A stretch of 64,000 nucleotides of DNA from Cupriavidus plantarum (GTDB lineage: Bacteria > Pseudomonadota > Gammaproteobacteria > Burkholderiales > Burkholderiaceae), in contig NZ_CAJPUX010000001.1 in NCBI RefSeq assembly GCF_905397285.1, positions 558,001-622,000 on the forward strand, written 5' to 3'. Under the pieces are notes generated by a model. It searched no databases. It worked only from the letters and a program-made list of their open reading frames with translations, and had not been told where the DNA came from. Made by a program: the position numbers and the translations under genes. Positions 27,487-36,198 of the stretch are shown here, piece after piece (position 1 is the stretch's first letter; each line of letters begins with the position of its first letter).

Positions 27487-28655
27487 TGTGCGAAAAGTAG
27501 CATTTCCAGCCGCCGAGTCTGCGATGCCTGCGAGTATAAGGCATTGAATGCGGCCAACGCGATACGGCCGAGTGACGCCAGATCCTGGGTTTGTAAGATT
27601 CTGTGAAGCGCCTGCGCCATCTCCTCTTCGCTTTTCACGACGGTAATGGCCGCGCGATACCGTTCGTCCGATAAAGCCGATTCATACCCCACGGCCGCAT
27701 TTGGCATGCACACCACGGGAATACCGAACGACAACGCTTCGGCCACTTTCGTCTTCATGCCGCTGCCCCAGCTTACGGGCGCGGCATAAAGACTTGCCTG
27801 CGCGAAGGTCGCCGTCATGGTGGCCGGCGATGGCGTGTCGACGATACGAAGCCCGGGGTAGGGCGCCGCCATCTCGGCCGCACGCGCGCCGGCCACGACG
27901 AATTCCACGGGCTCCACCGCCGTTTCACGGATCTCCCGATACCGGGCCGCCACGCCGGCAAAATGGCGCAAGGCCGTCTGGTTCGGCGCGAAGCCGAAGT
28001 GGGCCGTAAACAGGACCTGAGGCGGGCCGCCTGGCTGCGCGGCGGAAGTATCGCCGGCAGCGAGCGAAATCGGCAGCACGCCGGTCCGGGCCGGCTGCCC
28101 GAAATGCTGCGCGAACAGGGTGCGGTCCGCCTCGGTGATGAAGGTCATGAAGTCGGCGGTACGGCTCGGCGCTTCCGCGCGGCAAATCAGCCGGTAGTCG
28201 ACCGCCTGGCTTACTTGCCGTAACACATTGCCGCCGCGATGCTGGCGCTGCAGCTCGGACTCGACGTTATCGCTAAGGATCCCATACGTCTTGCCCGGCA
28301 CACGCCGCCGGATCATGTCCATCAACAGGCCGCATCGCGAATTGTGGAACAGCACGACGTCCGCCTCGCGCGCATGCCGGAGCAGCAGCGGCAGATAAGT
28401 GATCAGATACGTCGGATACAGCCGCGCCCGCGCGAGCAGATCGCGCGGCTTGTTCTTGCGGAGATACACCGTCCGGCAGTGCGCGGGCGGCGTGAAGGCT
28501 TGTTCGGCGCCCGGACCGGTGCCCATGTCCTTGCTGACGATGGTCACGCCTGTCACACCCCGCACGGCACAGATCGCGCCCGCCAGCGAGCGCAGGTAGA
28601 GTCCGCCACCGGACAGCTCCTGCAGTCCGTTGGGCGATATCAGCAAGACTTTCAC
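27483..28655 (-). CDS. GT4-family glycosyltransferase
   Basis: 390-residue GT-B protein. VLLISPNGLQELSGGGLYLRS opens the N-terminal domain; the C-terminal domain shows FTAHFGFAPNQTAL, LYAAPVSWGSGMKTKVAEALSFGIPVV and a conserved Glu in KVAEAL, matching glycosyltransferases of the RfaG/GT4 superfamily. A GTG at 28655 overlaps the stop of the upstream gene (GTGA), and I prefer it to the long non-conserved extension. Donor and acceptor unknown. Confidence 0.8.
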   Translation of the reverse strand: MKVLLISPNGLQELSGGGLYLRSLAGAICAVRGVTGVTIVSKDMGTGPGAEQAFTPPAHCRTVYLRKNKPRDLLARARLYPTYLITYLPLLLRHAREADVVLFHNSRCGLLMDMIRRRVPGKTYGILSDNVESELQRQHRGGNVLRQVSQAVDYRLICRAEAPSRTADFMTFITEADRTLFAQHFGQPARTGVLPISLAAGDTSAAQPGGPPQVLFTAHFGFAPNQTALRHFAGVAARYREIRETAVEPVEFVVAGARAAEMAAPYPGLRIVDTPSPATMTATFAQASLYAAPVSWGSGMKTKVAEALSFGIPVVCMPNAAVGYESALSDERYRAAITVVKSEEEMAQALHRILQTQDLASLGRIALAAFNALYSQASQTRRLEMLLFAQ

Positions 28656-29719
28656 GAGTTTCCGATCGGGAGCAGCGCGCGAACCTGGTCGCAGAATCGC
28701 TGGGTGGAAAAGAATTCGGCGATGAACGCATGCATCGCCGGCGGGTCGTTCTGCGCCCGCATCCGGTCGAGAATCCCGGGAGCTTGCGCGAAAAACGCCG
28801 ACTTGTCTGTCGGTAGTTCGCTGACCCACGGCACGTTCTGCCGGAGGAACACGTCGCAGGCGCCCACCCGCGTGCCCAGCACGCTGACGCCCGAGGCCAG
28901 CGCCTCGAGGGTGACGAGCTCGAAGCCTTCGAACAGGGACGGAAAGACGAACACGTCGATCCGATCATAGAAGTCCGACATCCGCTCGGGCGCGAGCCCG
29001 CGAAGAACCGTGACGTGGGGCAGGTCGCGCAGCGCTTCCGGAATGTCGCTCATCGTCGCGATCACGAGCCGCACGCCAGGCTGGCCGCCCACCCATCGCG
29101 CGATGTCGATCAGGTAGGGCAGGCCCTTCCCGTACTCGAGACGGCCCGCGAAGCCCAGCGTGACGACGTTCCCGGTGAATTTCGCGCGCGGATGGAACAT
29201 TTCCGCATCGATGCCATTGTGCAATACGACGCATTTGCCGGCCGGAATGCCGTCGTGCGTCACGCACAGGTCCCGCACCGCCTCGGATACGCATACCACG
29301 CGGCGCGCGCGGCGCATCGACATGGCCTCGAGACGGGCCAGCAGCCGCATGCCGACGAAGCGGTTGCCGGATTTGGACAATGCACGGATATAACCGGCCG
29401 CCGAACCATGCGCAATCACCACGTCCGCGGGAAACAGCGGCGTATACGACGAATTCGAAATTGTAAGGAAACGGTTACCGGATAATCGCTTTGCCCATAA
29501 CCAGAGCGATGCGGCGATGGGAAAGATAAACTGCGTCAGTCGTTTTCCGCGCAGGAATTGTGGTAGAACCAATGCTTCATCGACGAGTTCGACGCTGGCG
29601 CCGTGCCCGGTCAGATCATTCCGAAGCAGGGACACGACGCGTTCCACGCCGCCGGTGTTTTGGACTCCATTACGCGATACGAGATAGATAGGCAAGAGCA
29701 TGAACGATACTGGCGTCAT
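28652..29719 (-). CDS. GT4-family glycosyltransferase
   Basis: 355-residue GT-B glycosyltransferase, first gene of the minus-strand run 29719 to 23214. The C-terminal domain has FAGRLEYGKGLPYLIDIA and VFPSLFEGFELVTLEALASGVSVLG, the family E(x7)E motif. GGVERVVSLLRNDL marks the nucleotide-sugar loop of the N-terminal domain. ATG 29719 is the first start, and an internal ATG at 29701 is equally plausible; neither has a strong ribosome site. Its promoter should lie in the 235 bases shared with the WecA-like gene. Confidence 0.83.
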   Translation of the reverse strand: MTPVSFMLLPIYLVSRNGVQNTGGVERVVSLLRNDLTGHGASVELVDEALVLPQFLRGKRLTQFIFPIAASLWLWAKRLSGNRFLTISNSSYTPLFPADVVIAHGSAAGYIRALSKSGNRFVGMRLLARLEAMSMRRARRVVCVSEAVRDLCVTHDGIPAGKCVVLHNGIDAEMFHPRAKFTGNVVTLGFAGRLEYGKGLPYLIDIARWVGGQPGVRLVIATMSDIPEALRDLPHVTVLRGLAPERMSDFYDRIDVFVFPSLFEGFELVTLEALASGVSVLGTRVGACDVFLRQNVPWVSELPTDKSAFFAQAPGILDRMRAQNDPPAMHAFIAEFFSTQRFCDQVRALLPIGNS

Positions 29720-29954
29720 GCAATTGCGGTTTGCACAACGCCAAAAGCTGGCCCCACTATCGGAGCGTCTTTACGTGAAGTCTAATAACGGTTTGCCGCG
29801 GCTCGACGCATGCCTGCCCGGCTGCGGACGGTATGCAAAGCGGCGCGCGCCCCTGGTGGCATGGCCCCGCGGCGGGACCGCCATGACCGCGGGCGCGACA
29901 CATTCTACGCGAACCACCGGTCCAACCGTCGCGCTAATCCATTCTTGAGTGTTC

Positions 29955-31019
29955 ATGTTCGAACTTTTCTGGCTCCCTGCGATTTCGGCCATGCTTGGCG
30001 CCGGCGCTGTCCTGATCCTTCGTCCGCTCGCCACGCGCGGCGGGCTGCTCGACCATCCCGGCGGCCGCAAGCGGCATGCGGGATCGACGCCGCTCGTCGG
30101 CGGCATCGCCATCCTGCTGGCGATCTGGATCTCCACCGCGATGTTCGTGCGCGGCTATGACCATTACAACGCGCTCTACGTCGGCCTGACGTTGCTGGCC
30201 CTCGTCGGCCTGTTCGACGACCTCAACGGCATTTCGCCGCTCAGCAAGCTGGCTTTCCAGTTCACCGCGGCGATCCTGATGACGTCGTGGGGCGAGGTTT
30301 ACCTCCATTCGCTCGGCGACCTGCTGAACAAGCGCGACGTCATCCTGTACGCCTGGGGTATTCCCCTCACGCTGCTGGCGATCCTGTCGGTGGTCAACGC
30401 CATCAACATGACCGATGGCCTCGACGGCCTGGCGGGCGGCCTGTCGCTGATCGTGTTCGGCTGGTTTGCCTGGCTGGCGCACGAGATCGGCAATCCCGGC
30501 GCGTACCGCATCTGCCTGCTGATCTGCGGCGCGATCGTCGGCTTCCTGCTGTTCAACATGCCGAGCCCGCTCCGGCGCCGGCTCGTGTTCCTTGGCGATG
30601 CGGGCAGCCTGTTGCTGGGCTATGGCATCGCCTGGTTCGCCGTCGAGTTGTCGCAGAAGGAATATAACCCCGGCGGCCACGTGCCGCCCGCGGTCATGCT
30701 GTGGGTCGTGGGCCTGATCCTCGTGGACCTGCTGGCCGTGGTATTGCGCCGCGCGATCCAGGGCAAGAACCCGCTGTCCGCGGACCGGACGCACCTGCAT
30801 CATCTGTTGCTGCGGATGGGCCTGAACACCACGCAGGCCGTGTGGTTCCTGCTGGTCGGCAACTTCCTGCTCGGCCTGATCGGCGTGGTGGCGTGGAAGC
30901 AGGGCGTGCCCGATTCCATCATTTTCGTGGGGTTCCTCGTCTTCACGGGTATCCATTTGCTGATCATGCAGCGCGCCTGGATCGTTATCCGCTGGGTCCG
31001 CCGCCTGCGATCGAAGTAA
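29955..31019 (+). CDS. WecA-like undecaprenyl-phosphate sugar-1-phosphate transferase
   Basis: 354-residue polytopic membrane enzyme of the MraY/WecA/TagO family, which loads the first sugar-1-phosphate (commonly GlcNAc-1-P or a derivative) onto undecaprenyl phosphate. Visible motifs are LVGLFDDLNGISPLSKL with the Asp-Asp pair (residues 88-89), VNAINMTDGLDGLAGG (147-162), FLGDAGSLLLGY and the HLHHLLL motif. About 10-11 helices. The ATG at 29955 is preferred to a GTG at 29949. It runs against its neighbours, and its last 35 bases overlap the 3' end of the convergent glycosyltransferase gene. Confidence 0.9.
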   Translation: MFELFWLPAISAMLGAGAVLILRPLATRGGLLDHPGGRKRHAGSTPLVGGIAILLAIWISTAMFVRGYDHYNALYVGLTLLALVGLFDDLNGISPLSKLAFQFTAAILMTSWGEVYLHSLGDLLNKRDVILYAWGIPLTLLAILSVVNAINMTDGLDGLAGGLSLIVFGWFAWLAHEIGNPGAYRICLLICGAIVGFLLFNMPSPLRRRLVFLGDAGSLLLGYGIAWFAVELSQKEYNPGGHVPPAVMLWVVGLILVDLLAVVLRRAIQGKNPLSADRTHLHHLLLRMGLNTTQAVWFLLVGNFLLGLIGVVAWKQGVPDSIIFVGFLVFTGIHLLIMQRAWIVIRWVRRLRSK

Positions 31020-32109
31020 TCTCCGCGAACAGCGCCTCCCACTGAGCGACGATCCGCTCGGTCATGTGGGCGGACGCGGTCCGGCGGCCTCCTTCGGCCA
31101 GCCGCGCGCGGAGCGCCGCATCGCCGATCGCGCGCAGCAGTCCCCGTGCGAGCGCGGCGGGATCTTCGGGCGGTACGGTGATGGCATTCACGCCGTCCAC
31201 CAGCAGCGCCCTCGGCCCGGCCTCGCAGGCGCTGGCCACGACGGGCAGCCCGAAGGCCATCGCCTCCAGCAACACCAGCCCGAATCCTTCATACCGCGAG
31301 CTGAGGCAGAACACGCCGGCATCGCGATAGGCGGTCTCGATATCCGTGCGTGCGCCGGGCAGCGCGACGCTCGCGGCCATCTGGGCGCGCGCGACCATCT
31401 GCTCCAGTGCGGGGCGCTCCGGCCCTTCGCCCACGATCTCGAGACGCCAGTCCGGCGCCTGCCGTATGACCGATTCCCAAGCGCGGAGCAGAATGTCAAA
31501 GCCTTTGGCGTCGACGAGCCGGCCGACCGCGAGCACCGTCCGCTTCGCATCCAATGCCGGGGTGGCGGTCGCCAGGTCGGGGAGCGCGAACGGGAGCGGA
31601 TTCGCAATGGCAGCGATCCGGAACCGATGACGAAGGGCCGCCTGCCAGCGCCGGCGGTCCGGCTCCGTCAGCACGACGACCGCGGCGGCGGTCCGTGCCG
31701 CCAGCCGCCGCGCCACGCGCCGCGCCGGTTTGCCGAGATCCTCGTCAAAGTGACAATGCTCCCAGGCCACCCGCCGGGTTCGCGTCCCCAGCAGGGCGGG
31801 TAGCGTGAATAGCGTCAGCATCGGATCGACCTCCACGAGCACGTCGATGCCATGCCGGACCATATGGCGGCGGATGCCGCGTACCGTGGCCGCATAGTGG
31901 TGCTTGAACGAGGGGCGTGCCGGGAAGAGGGCGCTATGGCGGATCGCCGGATCCAGCGGGAACGCGCTGGCCTCGTCGTACAGGCTCAGGACATGGACTT
32001 CGTAACCGCGCGCGGCCAACGCGTTCGCGATGCACGCCGTCACGCGTTCCGCGCCCGCGAGCGCGTTGAGCGTGCCCGTCAGAAAGCAGATAACCGGGCG
32101 CCGTGTCAC
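30985..32109 (-). CDS. GT4-family glycosyltransferase
   Basis: 374-residue GT-B enzyme. FLTGTLNALAGAERVTACIA at the start, VGRLVDAKGFDILLRAW, and FCLSSRYEGFGLVLLEAMAFGLPVV with E(x7)E are characteristic of family 4. GTG 32109 overlaps the flippase stop (GTGA) and is chosen over the long upstream frame. The 3' end (31019 to 30985) lies under the end of the WecA-like gene. It is the last gene of the minus-strand run that starts at 35871. Confidence 0.85.
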   Translation of the reverse strand: MTRRPVICFLTGTLNALAGAERVTACIANALAARGYEVHVLSLYDEASAFPLDPAIRHSALFPARPSFKHHYAATVRGIRRHMVRHGIDVLVEVDPMLTLFTLPALLGTRTRRVAWEHCHFDEDLGKPARRVARRLAARTAAAVVVLTEPDRRRWQAALRHRFRIAAIANPLPFALPDLATATPALDAKRTVLAVGRLVDAKGFDILLRAWESVIRQAPDWRLEIVGEGPERPALEQMVARAQMAASVALPGARTDIETAYRDAGVFCLSSRYEGFGLVLLEAMAFGLPVVASACEAGPRALLVDGVNAITVPPEDPAALARGLLRAIGDAALRARLAEGGRRTASAHMTERIVAQWEALFAEITSIAGGGPSG

Positions 32110-33344
32110 CGCGCGCTCCGCCACGCCACGACCCACAGGCAAAGCCCGGTGAGCACGGTGATAGCGCTCGCCACCGCATAACCGAGGATGGCGCCATGCG
32201 CCCCGAACCGCGGGATCGCGAACCAGTCCACGGCGATCGTGGCCACGCACGCGATGCCCCATTTGATCGCGATCCAGCGCGGCCGGCGCAGATGCGCGGC
32301 GAGCACCGTCAGGCCGACGTCGGCAAACACCAGCGGCGACACCATCAGCACCAGCTGCAGCAACGAGGTCGCGTCCGCGAACGCCGCGCCGTACAGCCAG
32401 TGCACGATCCACGGCGCCATCGCGATGAGCGCGCTCGCGCCGACGACGCCGAGCGCGGTCATGAATACCGTGAGCCGCAACACATGGCGGATGGCGATGC
32501 GCGCGTCGCCGCGCGCATACACATACAGGGGCGCGATGCCGCCGGCGAGGATGGTGGCCACGGCCGTGAAATTCTCGACGATCTGGATCGTGGCCGCGTA
32601 GGCGGCGAACTCCGCGGTGGGCACATGCGGCCGCAGCAGCAATTGGTCCACGCGGCGCGCCGCCATCATCAGCATGAAGCTCATCCAGAACAGCGCGCCA
32701 TCATGAAACAGCTGGCGCGTCAGTGCGCCATCGTACGCAGCGCAGCGATGCGGCATGCGCCGGCGGTAATACAGTGCCAGCAGCGCGGCGGTCAGCAGGG
32801 CCTCGGCCAGCACGGCCCCCGCATAGGCGCTGGGCGCGTGGACCCCGGCCCAGGCCAGCGCGGCCACGGCCACGGCCTTGAGCATGAGCGAGGCGAGGTT
32901 CACGGACACGCCGGGCCAGTTGCGGGTGTGGGCTTGCATCCACGCGATGACGACGCCCGACGGCTCGCGCAGCAGGATCGCGAAGCCGAGGATCAGCGCG
33001 GGCGCCCAGCTCGGGCCCGCATGCGACGACGCGAGCAGGAACACGCCCACGAGCACGTAGCCGATGCATGCGCCCCACCAACGCAGCCGGAACACGTGCG
33101 CCAGCAGCCGGTGCTGCGCCGCCGGATCGGGCTGCGCGATCAGCCGCGGCACCACGACTTCGCCGCCGCAGATCAGCGCGACCGAGGCGCAGATGAACAC
33201 GACGGACTGCGCGTACTGATACGCCGCGAAGCCGTCGGTGCCAAGCGAACGCGCGAGAATGGCGACGATGCCGAGGCCCACGAGGACCTGCGCCCCGCGG
33301 TCGAGCAGCATCAGCCCGACATTGCCCGCTATGCGTCGGCGCAT
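32106..33344 (-). CDS. Second Wzx-like oligosaccharide flippase
   Basis: 412-residue MOP-superfamily protein with 12 or so helices. The N-terminal LARSLGTDGFAAYQYAQSVVF segment and the paired-helix pattern are those of polysaccharide flippases. It differs clearly from the flippase at 25436, so it is not a recent duplicate. It overlaps the neighbouring glycosyltransferase genes at both ends, which ties it to the WbaP-like initiating enzyme upstream. It may serve a different glycan than the WzxE-like protein. Confidence 0.82.
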   Translation of the reverse strand: MRRRIAGNVGLMLLDRGAQVLVGLGIVAILARSLGTDGFAAYQYAQSVVFICASVALICGGEVVVPRLIAQPDPAAQHRLLAHVFRLRWWGACIGYVLVGVFLLASSHAGPSWAPALILGFAILLREPSGVVIAWMQAHTRNWPGVSVNLASLMLKAVAVAALAWAGVHAPSAYAGAVLAEALLTAALLALYYRRRMPHRCAAYDGALTRQLFHDGALFWMSFMLMMAARRVDQLLLRPHVPTAEFAAYAATIQIVENFTAVATILAGGIAPLYVYARGDARIAIRHVLRLTVFMTALGVVGASALIAMAPWIVHWLYGAAFADATSLLQLVLMVSPLVFADVGLTVLAAHLRRPRWIAIKWGIACVATIAVDWFAIPRFGAHGAILGYAVASAITVLTGLCLWVVAWRSAR

Positions 33345-34558
33345 CGGCGAACGGGTCCCGTCCTGGCGCCGCCGGACTGGCTCAGTTGCGCGAACAGCGC
33401 GAGCCAGCGGTCGGCTGCCGCGGCGATGCCGAACTGCTTGACGATGCGGTCGCGGCGGACGGCCGCGGCCCTGTCAGCGTTGCCCTCAGCGTTCCCCTCA
33501 GCTGTCCCATCAGCGGCGCCATCTTCGTTCGCCTGGCGCAGCGCCGCGGACATCGCGCGGGCCAGTGCTTCCGTATCGCCGATCGGGACGATCGTATCGA
33601 CGTCGCCCATCAGTTCGGCCACGCCCGGCGCGGCGGTCGCGACGATCGGACGGCCGCACGCCATGGCCTCGCCGATGACCAGCGGCATGCCTTCCACGCG
33701 CGACGACAGCACGAACAGATCGGCGGCATTGAGCAGCGCGGGAATGTCGTGACGCATGCCGAGCAGCGTGGCCGAATGTCCCAGGCCGCGTTGCGCGATG
33801 CGGGCCGCCAGCGCGCCGCGCTCGGGACCGTCTCCGACGATCAGCAGATGCGCGGGCGCATCGCCCGCCATGCGCGCGAAGGCATCGACGAGCATGGTCT
33901 GCGCCTTCTCGGCCGCCAGCCGCCCGATCGTCACGATCAGGCGGGTCTCGCCGCCATACCCGAGTTGCGCCCGCGTGCGGGCACGCAGCGCGGGGTCGGG
34001 GCGGAACTTCTCGGTGTCGATGCCGTTGAACATCACGCGCACACGGTCCGCGGTGACCGCGCCCGCGCGGATCATCTCGGCGCGGCTCGCCTCGCTGACC
34101 TGCGTGGTCAGCGTGCACCAGCGGTTCGTCAGCCGATAGAGCAGCATGCGGTGCCGGCCGCCTTCGGAGAAACTGTGCGCCGCGCAAACGAGCGGCGGCA
34201 GCGGCGCGATCCGCGACAGAATCCGCGCGAACAGATTCGCGTGGAACATGTGCGCGTTGACGATGTCCGGGCGCCATTGCCGCGCGAACCGCCGCGCGGC
34301 GAACAGCGCCTGGGCCATCGACAGCGGATTCTTGTGGAGATCGAGCATCAGCCGCTCCACCGCGTCGGGCAGCGGCACTTCGCAGTCGGGGGTCAGGCTG
34401 ATCAGCGCGACCTGATGGCCACGCGCGAGATACTCACGGGCGAGCGCGGCCACCTGTTGCTCCGCACCGCCCATGCGCAGGCCCGTGGTGACCAGCAGGA
34501 TGCGCAGCGGCGGAGGCTCGGCCGGAGAAGATGCCGGAAGGGGAGCCTTCCCGTTCAA
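33329..34558 (-). CDS. GT4-family glycosyltransferase with repeat-bearing linker
   Basis: 409-residue GT-B glycosyltransferase. The N-terminal ILLVTTGLRMGGAEQQVAAL, the C-terminal VTIGRLAAEKAQTMLVDAF and LFVLSSRVEGMPLVIGEAMACG motifs fix the family. Near the C-terminus a low-complexity stretch of Ala, Asp, Gly, Glu and Asn (encoded at 33474-33521) interrupts the final helices. The start is a TTG at 34558 nested in the stop of the gene upstream (TTGA); the long extension beyond it is in another gene and is rejected. The stop end overlaps the flippase start by 16 bases. Confidence 0.8.
   Translation of the reverse strand: MNGKAPLPASSPAEPPPLRILLVTTGLRMGGAEQQVAALAREYLARGHQVALISLTPDCEVPLPDAVERLMLDLHKNPLSMAQALFAARRFARQWRPDIVNAHMFHANLFARILSRIAPLPPLVCAAHSFSEGGRHRMLLYRLTNRWCTLTTQVSEASRAEMIRAGAVTADRVRVMFNGIDTEKFRPDPALRARTRAQLGYGGETRLIVTIGRLAAEKAQTMLVDAFARMAGDAPAHLLIVGDGPERGALAARIAQRGLGHSATLLGMRHDIPALLNAADLFVLSSRVEGMPLVIGEAMACGRPIVATAAPGVAELMGDVDTIVPIGDTEALARAMSAALRQANEDGAADGTAEGNAEGNADRAAAVRRDRIVKQFGIAAAADRWLALFAQLSQSGGARTGPVRRCADA
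33474..33521 (-). repeat. In-frame 12-base tandem repeat in a glycosyltransferase gene
   Basis: Four 12-base units lie at 33474, 33486, 33498 and 33510, each starting TCAGC on the plus strand and differing by one to five bases. They encode the A-E-G-N-like stretch near the C-terminus of the enzyme. Unit length keeps the frame if copies are gained or lost. Confidence 0.75.
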
Positions 34559-35871
34559 CGCGCACCGTAGCCGGTTAGCAGCGTCCGCAGCGTCTTGATG
34601 GCGATCAGCAGATCCAGCGCGAACGAGCAGTGCTTGACGTAATACAGGTCGTACGTGAGCTTGGTAACCGTTTCTTCGTGCGTGCCCACATAGCCCTGCT
34701 GCACCTGAGCCCAGCCGGACAGCCCCGGACGGACCAGGTGGCGGTACGGGTAGTACGCGATGCTCTGGGAGAACTGCTCGACCATCGGCACCTGCTCCGG
34801 ACGCGGTCCAATCAGGCTCATGTCGCCGGTCAGCACATTCCATAGTTGCGGAATCTCGTCGAGCCGGTACTTGCGAATGACGCGCCCGACGCGCGTCACG
34901 CGCGGATCCTGCCGTTTGGCGAACTGGGCCGGGGCGTCCTCGTCCGTCGTCATGCTGCGGAACTTCAGCATCACGAAGGCGCGGCCGAACAGCCCGACGC
35001 GGGTCTGGCGAAACACCGCCGGACCCTTCGACTCCAGCCGGACCGCCAGCGCCACGCACACGCTAAGCGGCAGCGCGAGCGGCGCCAGCGCGATGACCGC
35101 GAGGATGTCGAGCAGCCGCTTGAAGAAGCCATAGAAATAATGCTTCGCATAGTCGTCGAGGAAGTTCTCGTCGATATGCGCGAGGCCCACGCGCCCGGTC
35201 AGCATTTCGCCGATCCGTTCCACCGAGTACATGCGCACGTGCGACAGCTTGAGTTGCGACAGGCGGCGCGTGCGGTCGGGGTCGGCCGCGGTGTTGCGGT
35301 CCACCATCAGCGCATCGACCGCGGTCGCTTCCTGCAGCGAGTGGATATGCTCGAAACGGTGAACGCTGGGCGGCGCGGCGCCTGGCATGTTCAGAATGCG
35401 CTCAAGCTGGGCCAGCGTGCTCTCGTCCGAGTAGCCGAACACCGGCACGTAGTTCCGCACGAACATCCGGTAGCCGTACCAGGTCCAGATCAGCGTGGCG
35501 ACATAGCTCAGCAGCAGCGCCACGCGCGAGTATTCCACGCGCAGCACCGCAAAGCCGGCCAGCAGCACCACGAAGGCGAGCGTGACCGACAGGCCCACGA
35601 GGCTGTTGCCTTCGACGGCGGGCAGATGCAGGGATCGCAGCATCAGCGCGCACGCGCACAGGTACGCCACGGCGGACCAGACCAGCGTGCGCGTGAAAAG
35701 GCCGGTGACGATACCGGTCTGGCGGAGCGATTCCACACCCAGGATCGCGAGCCCGATGAGAAGCAGGCCAAGGAGCGCCCAGCCCACCATCCGGCTGGCG
35801 CGCCGCATGGTTTCTGAGCCCCGGGCACGTACTACATGGTTCGGTCGGGTCGCACTATTGATTTTTGTCAT
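34555..35871 (-). CDS. Polyprenyl glycosylphosphotransferase (WbaP/WcaJ type)
   Basis: 438-residue initiating transferase that puts hexose-1-phosphate (Glc, Gal or similar) on undecaprenyl phosphate. The N-terminal half has four or five hydrophobic helices and a CoA-binding-like middle region (VPVFGYSDES). The C-terminal catalytic half begins KRLLDILAVIALAPLALP and includes FRQTRVGLFGRAFVMLKFRS, YRLDEIPQLWNVLTGDMSLI, GPRPEQ and RPGLSGWAQV. I take the ATG at 35871; ATG 35808 is also possible and no ribosome site decides. It heads the minus-strand run that includes the second flippase. It is a different fold from the WecA-like enzyme at 29955. Confidence 0.9.
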   Translation of the reverse strand: MTKINSATRPNHVVRARGSETMRRASRMVGWALLGLLLIGLAILGVESLRQTGIVTGLFTRTLVWSAVAYLCACALMLRSLHLPAVEGNSLVGLSVTLAFVVLLAGFAVLRVEYSRVALLLSYVATLIWTWYGYRMFVRNYVPVFGYSDESTLAQLERILNMPGAAPPSVHRFEHIHSLQEATAVDALMVDRNTAADPDRTRRLSQLKLSHVRMYSVERIGEMLTGRVGLAHIDENFLDDYAKHYFYGFFKRLLDILAVIALAPLALPLSVCVALAVRLESKGPAVFRQTRVGLFGRAFVMLKFRSMTTDEDAPAQFAKRQDPRVTRVGRVIRKYRLDEIPQLWNVLTGDMSLIGPRPEQVPMVEQFSQSIAYYPYRHLVRPGLSGWAQVQQGYVGTHEETVTKLTYDLYYVKHCSFALDLLIAIKTLRTLLTGYGAR

Positions 35872-36198
35872 TCGTCGATTCAGCCATACGTCCACGGGCT
35901 GCAGGCATGGCGGGAAAGCCGGCGGTTCGGGATTGCAGTTCGCAAGCAGACATTCCGATGCTGTCGGCATGCCGGGGCAACGCGGTATGATGCACTAGCG
36001 TGTGGAAGAAGGTACACAATTGGACATCTTGTTGCACGTCGGATCGCTTTCGCAGCGAGAATCGCCGACCGACCGACGGGCAGCTGGGGCGCATAATTAT
36101 AACTGCGAGGCCGTACGCCGCCGAACCCGGGTGCATCGAAATGCATGGCGGGGGGGCGCACGGACACAGATTCCTACTATCCAACTATCGAAAAGCTC
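35872..36198. promoter_or_regulatory. Intergenic region between divergent initiating transferase and manB
   Basis: 327 bases without a convincing gene lie between two divergent starts and should hold both promoters. The only AT-rich island is GCATAATTATAACTGC at about 36090-36105; read leftward it includes TATAAT, read rightward CATAAT and TATAAC, so it could serve as a -10 in either direction, but no good -35 hexamer is at the right distance. A run of seven G follows at about 36149-36156. No terminator, tRNA or known riboswitch is visible. Confidence 0.4.
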
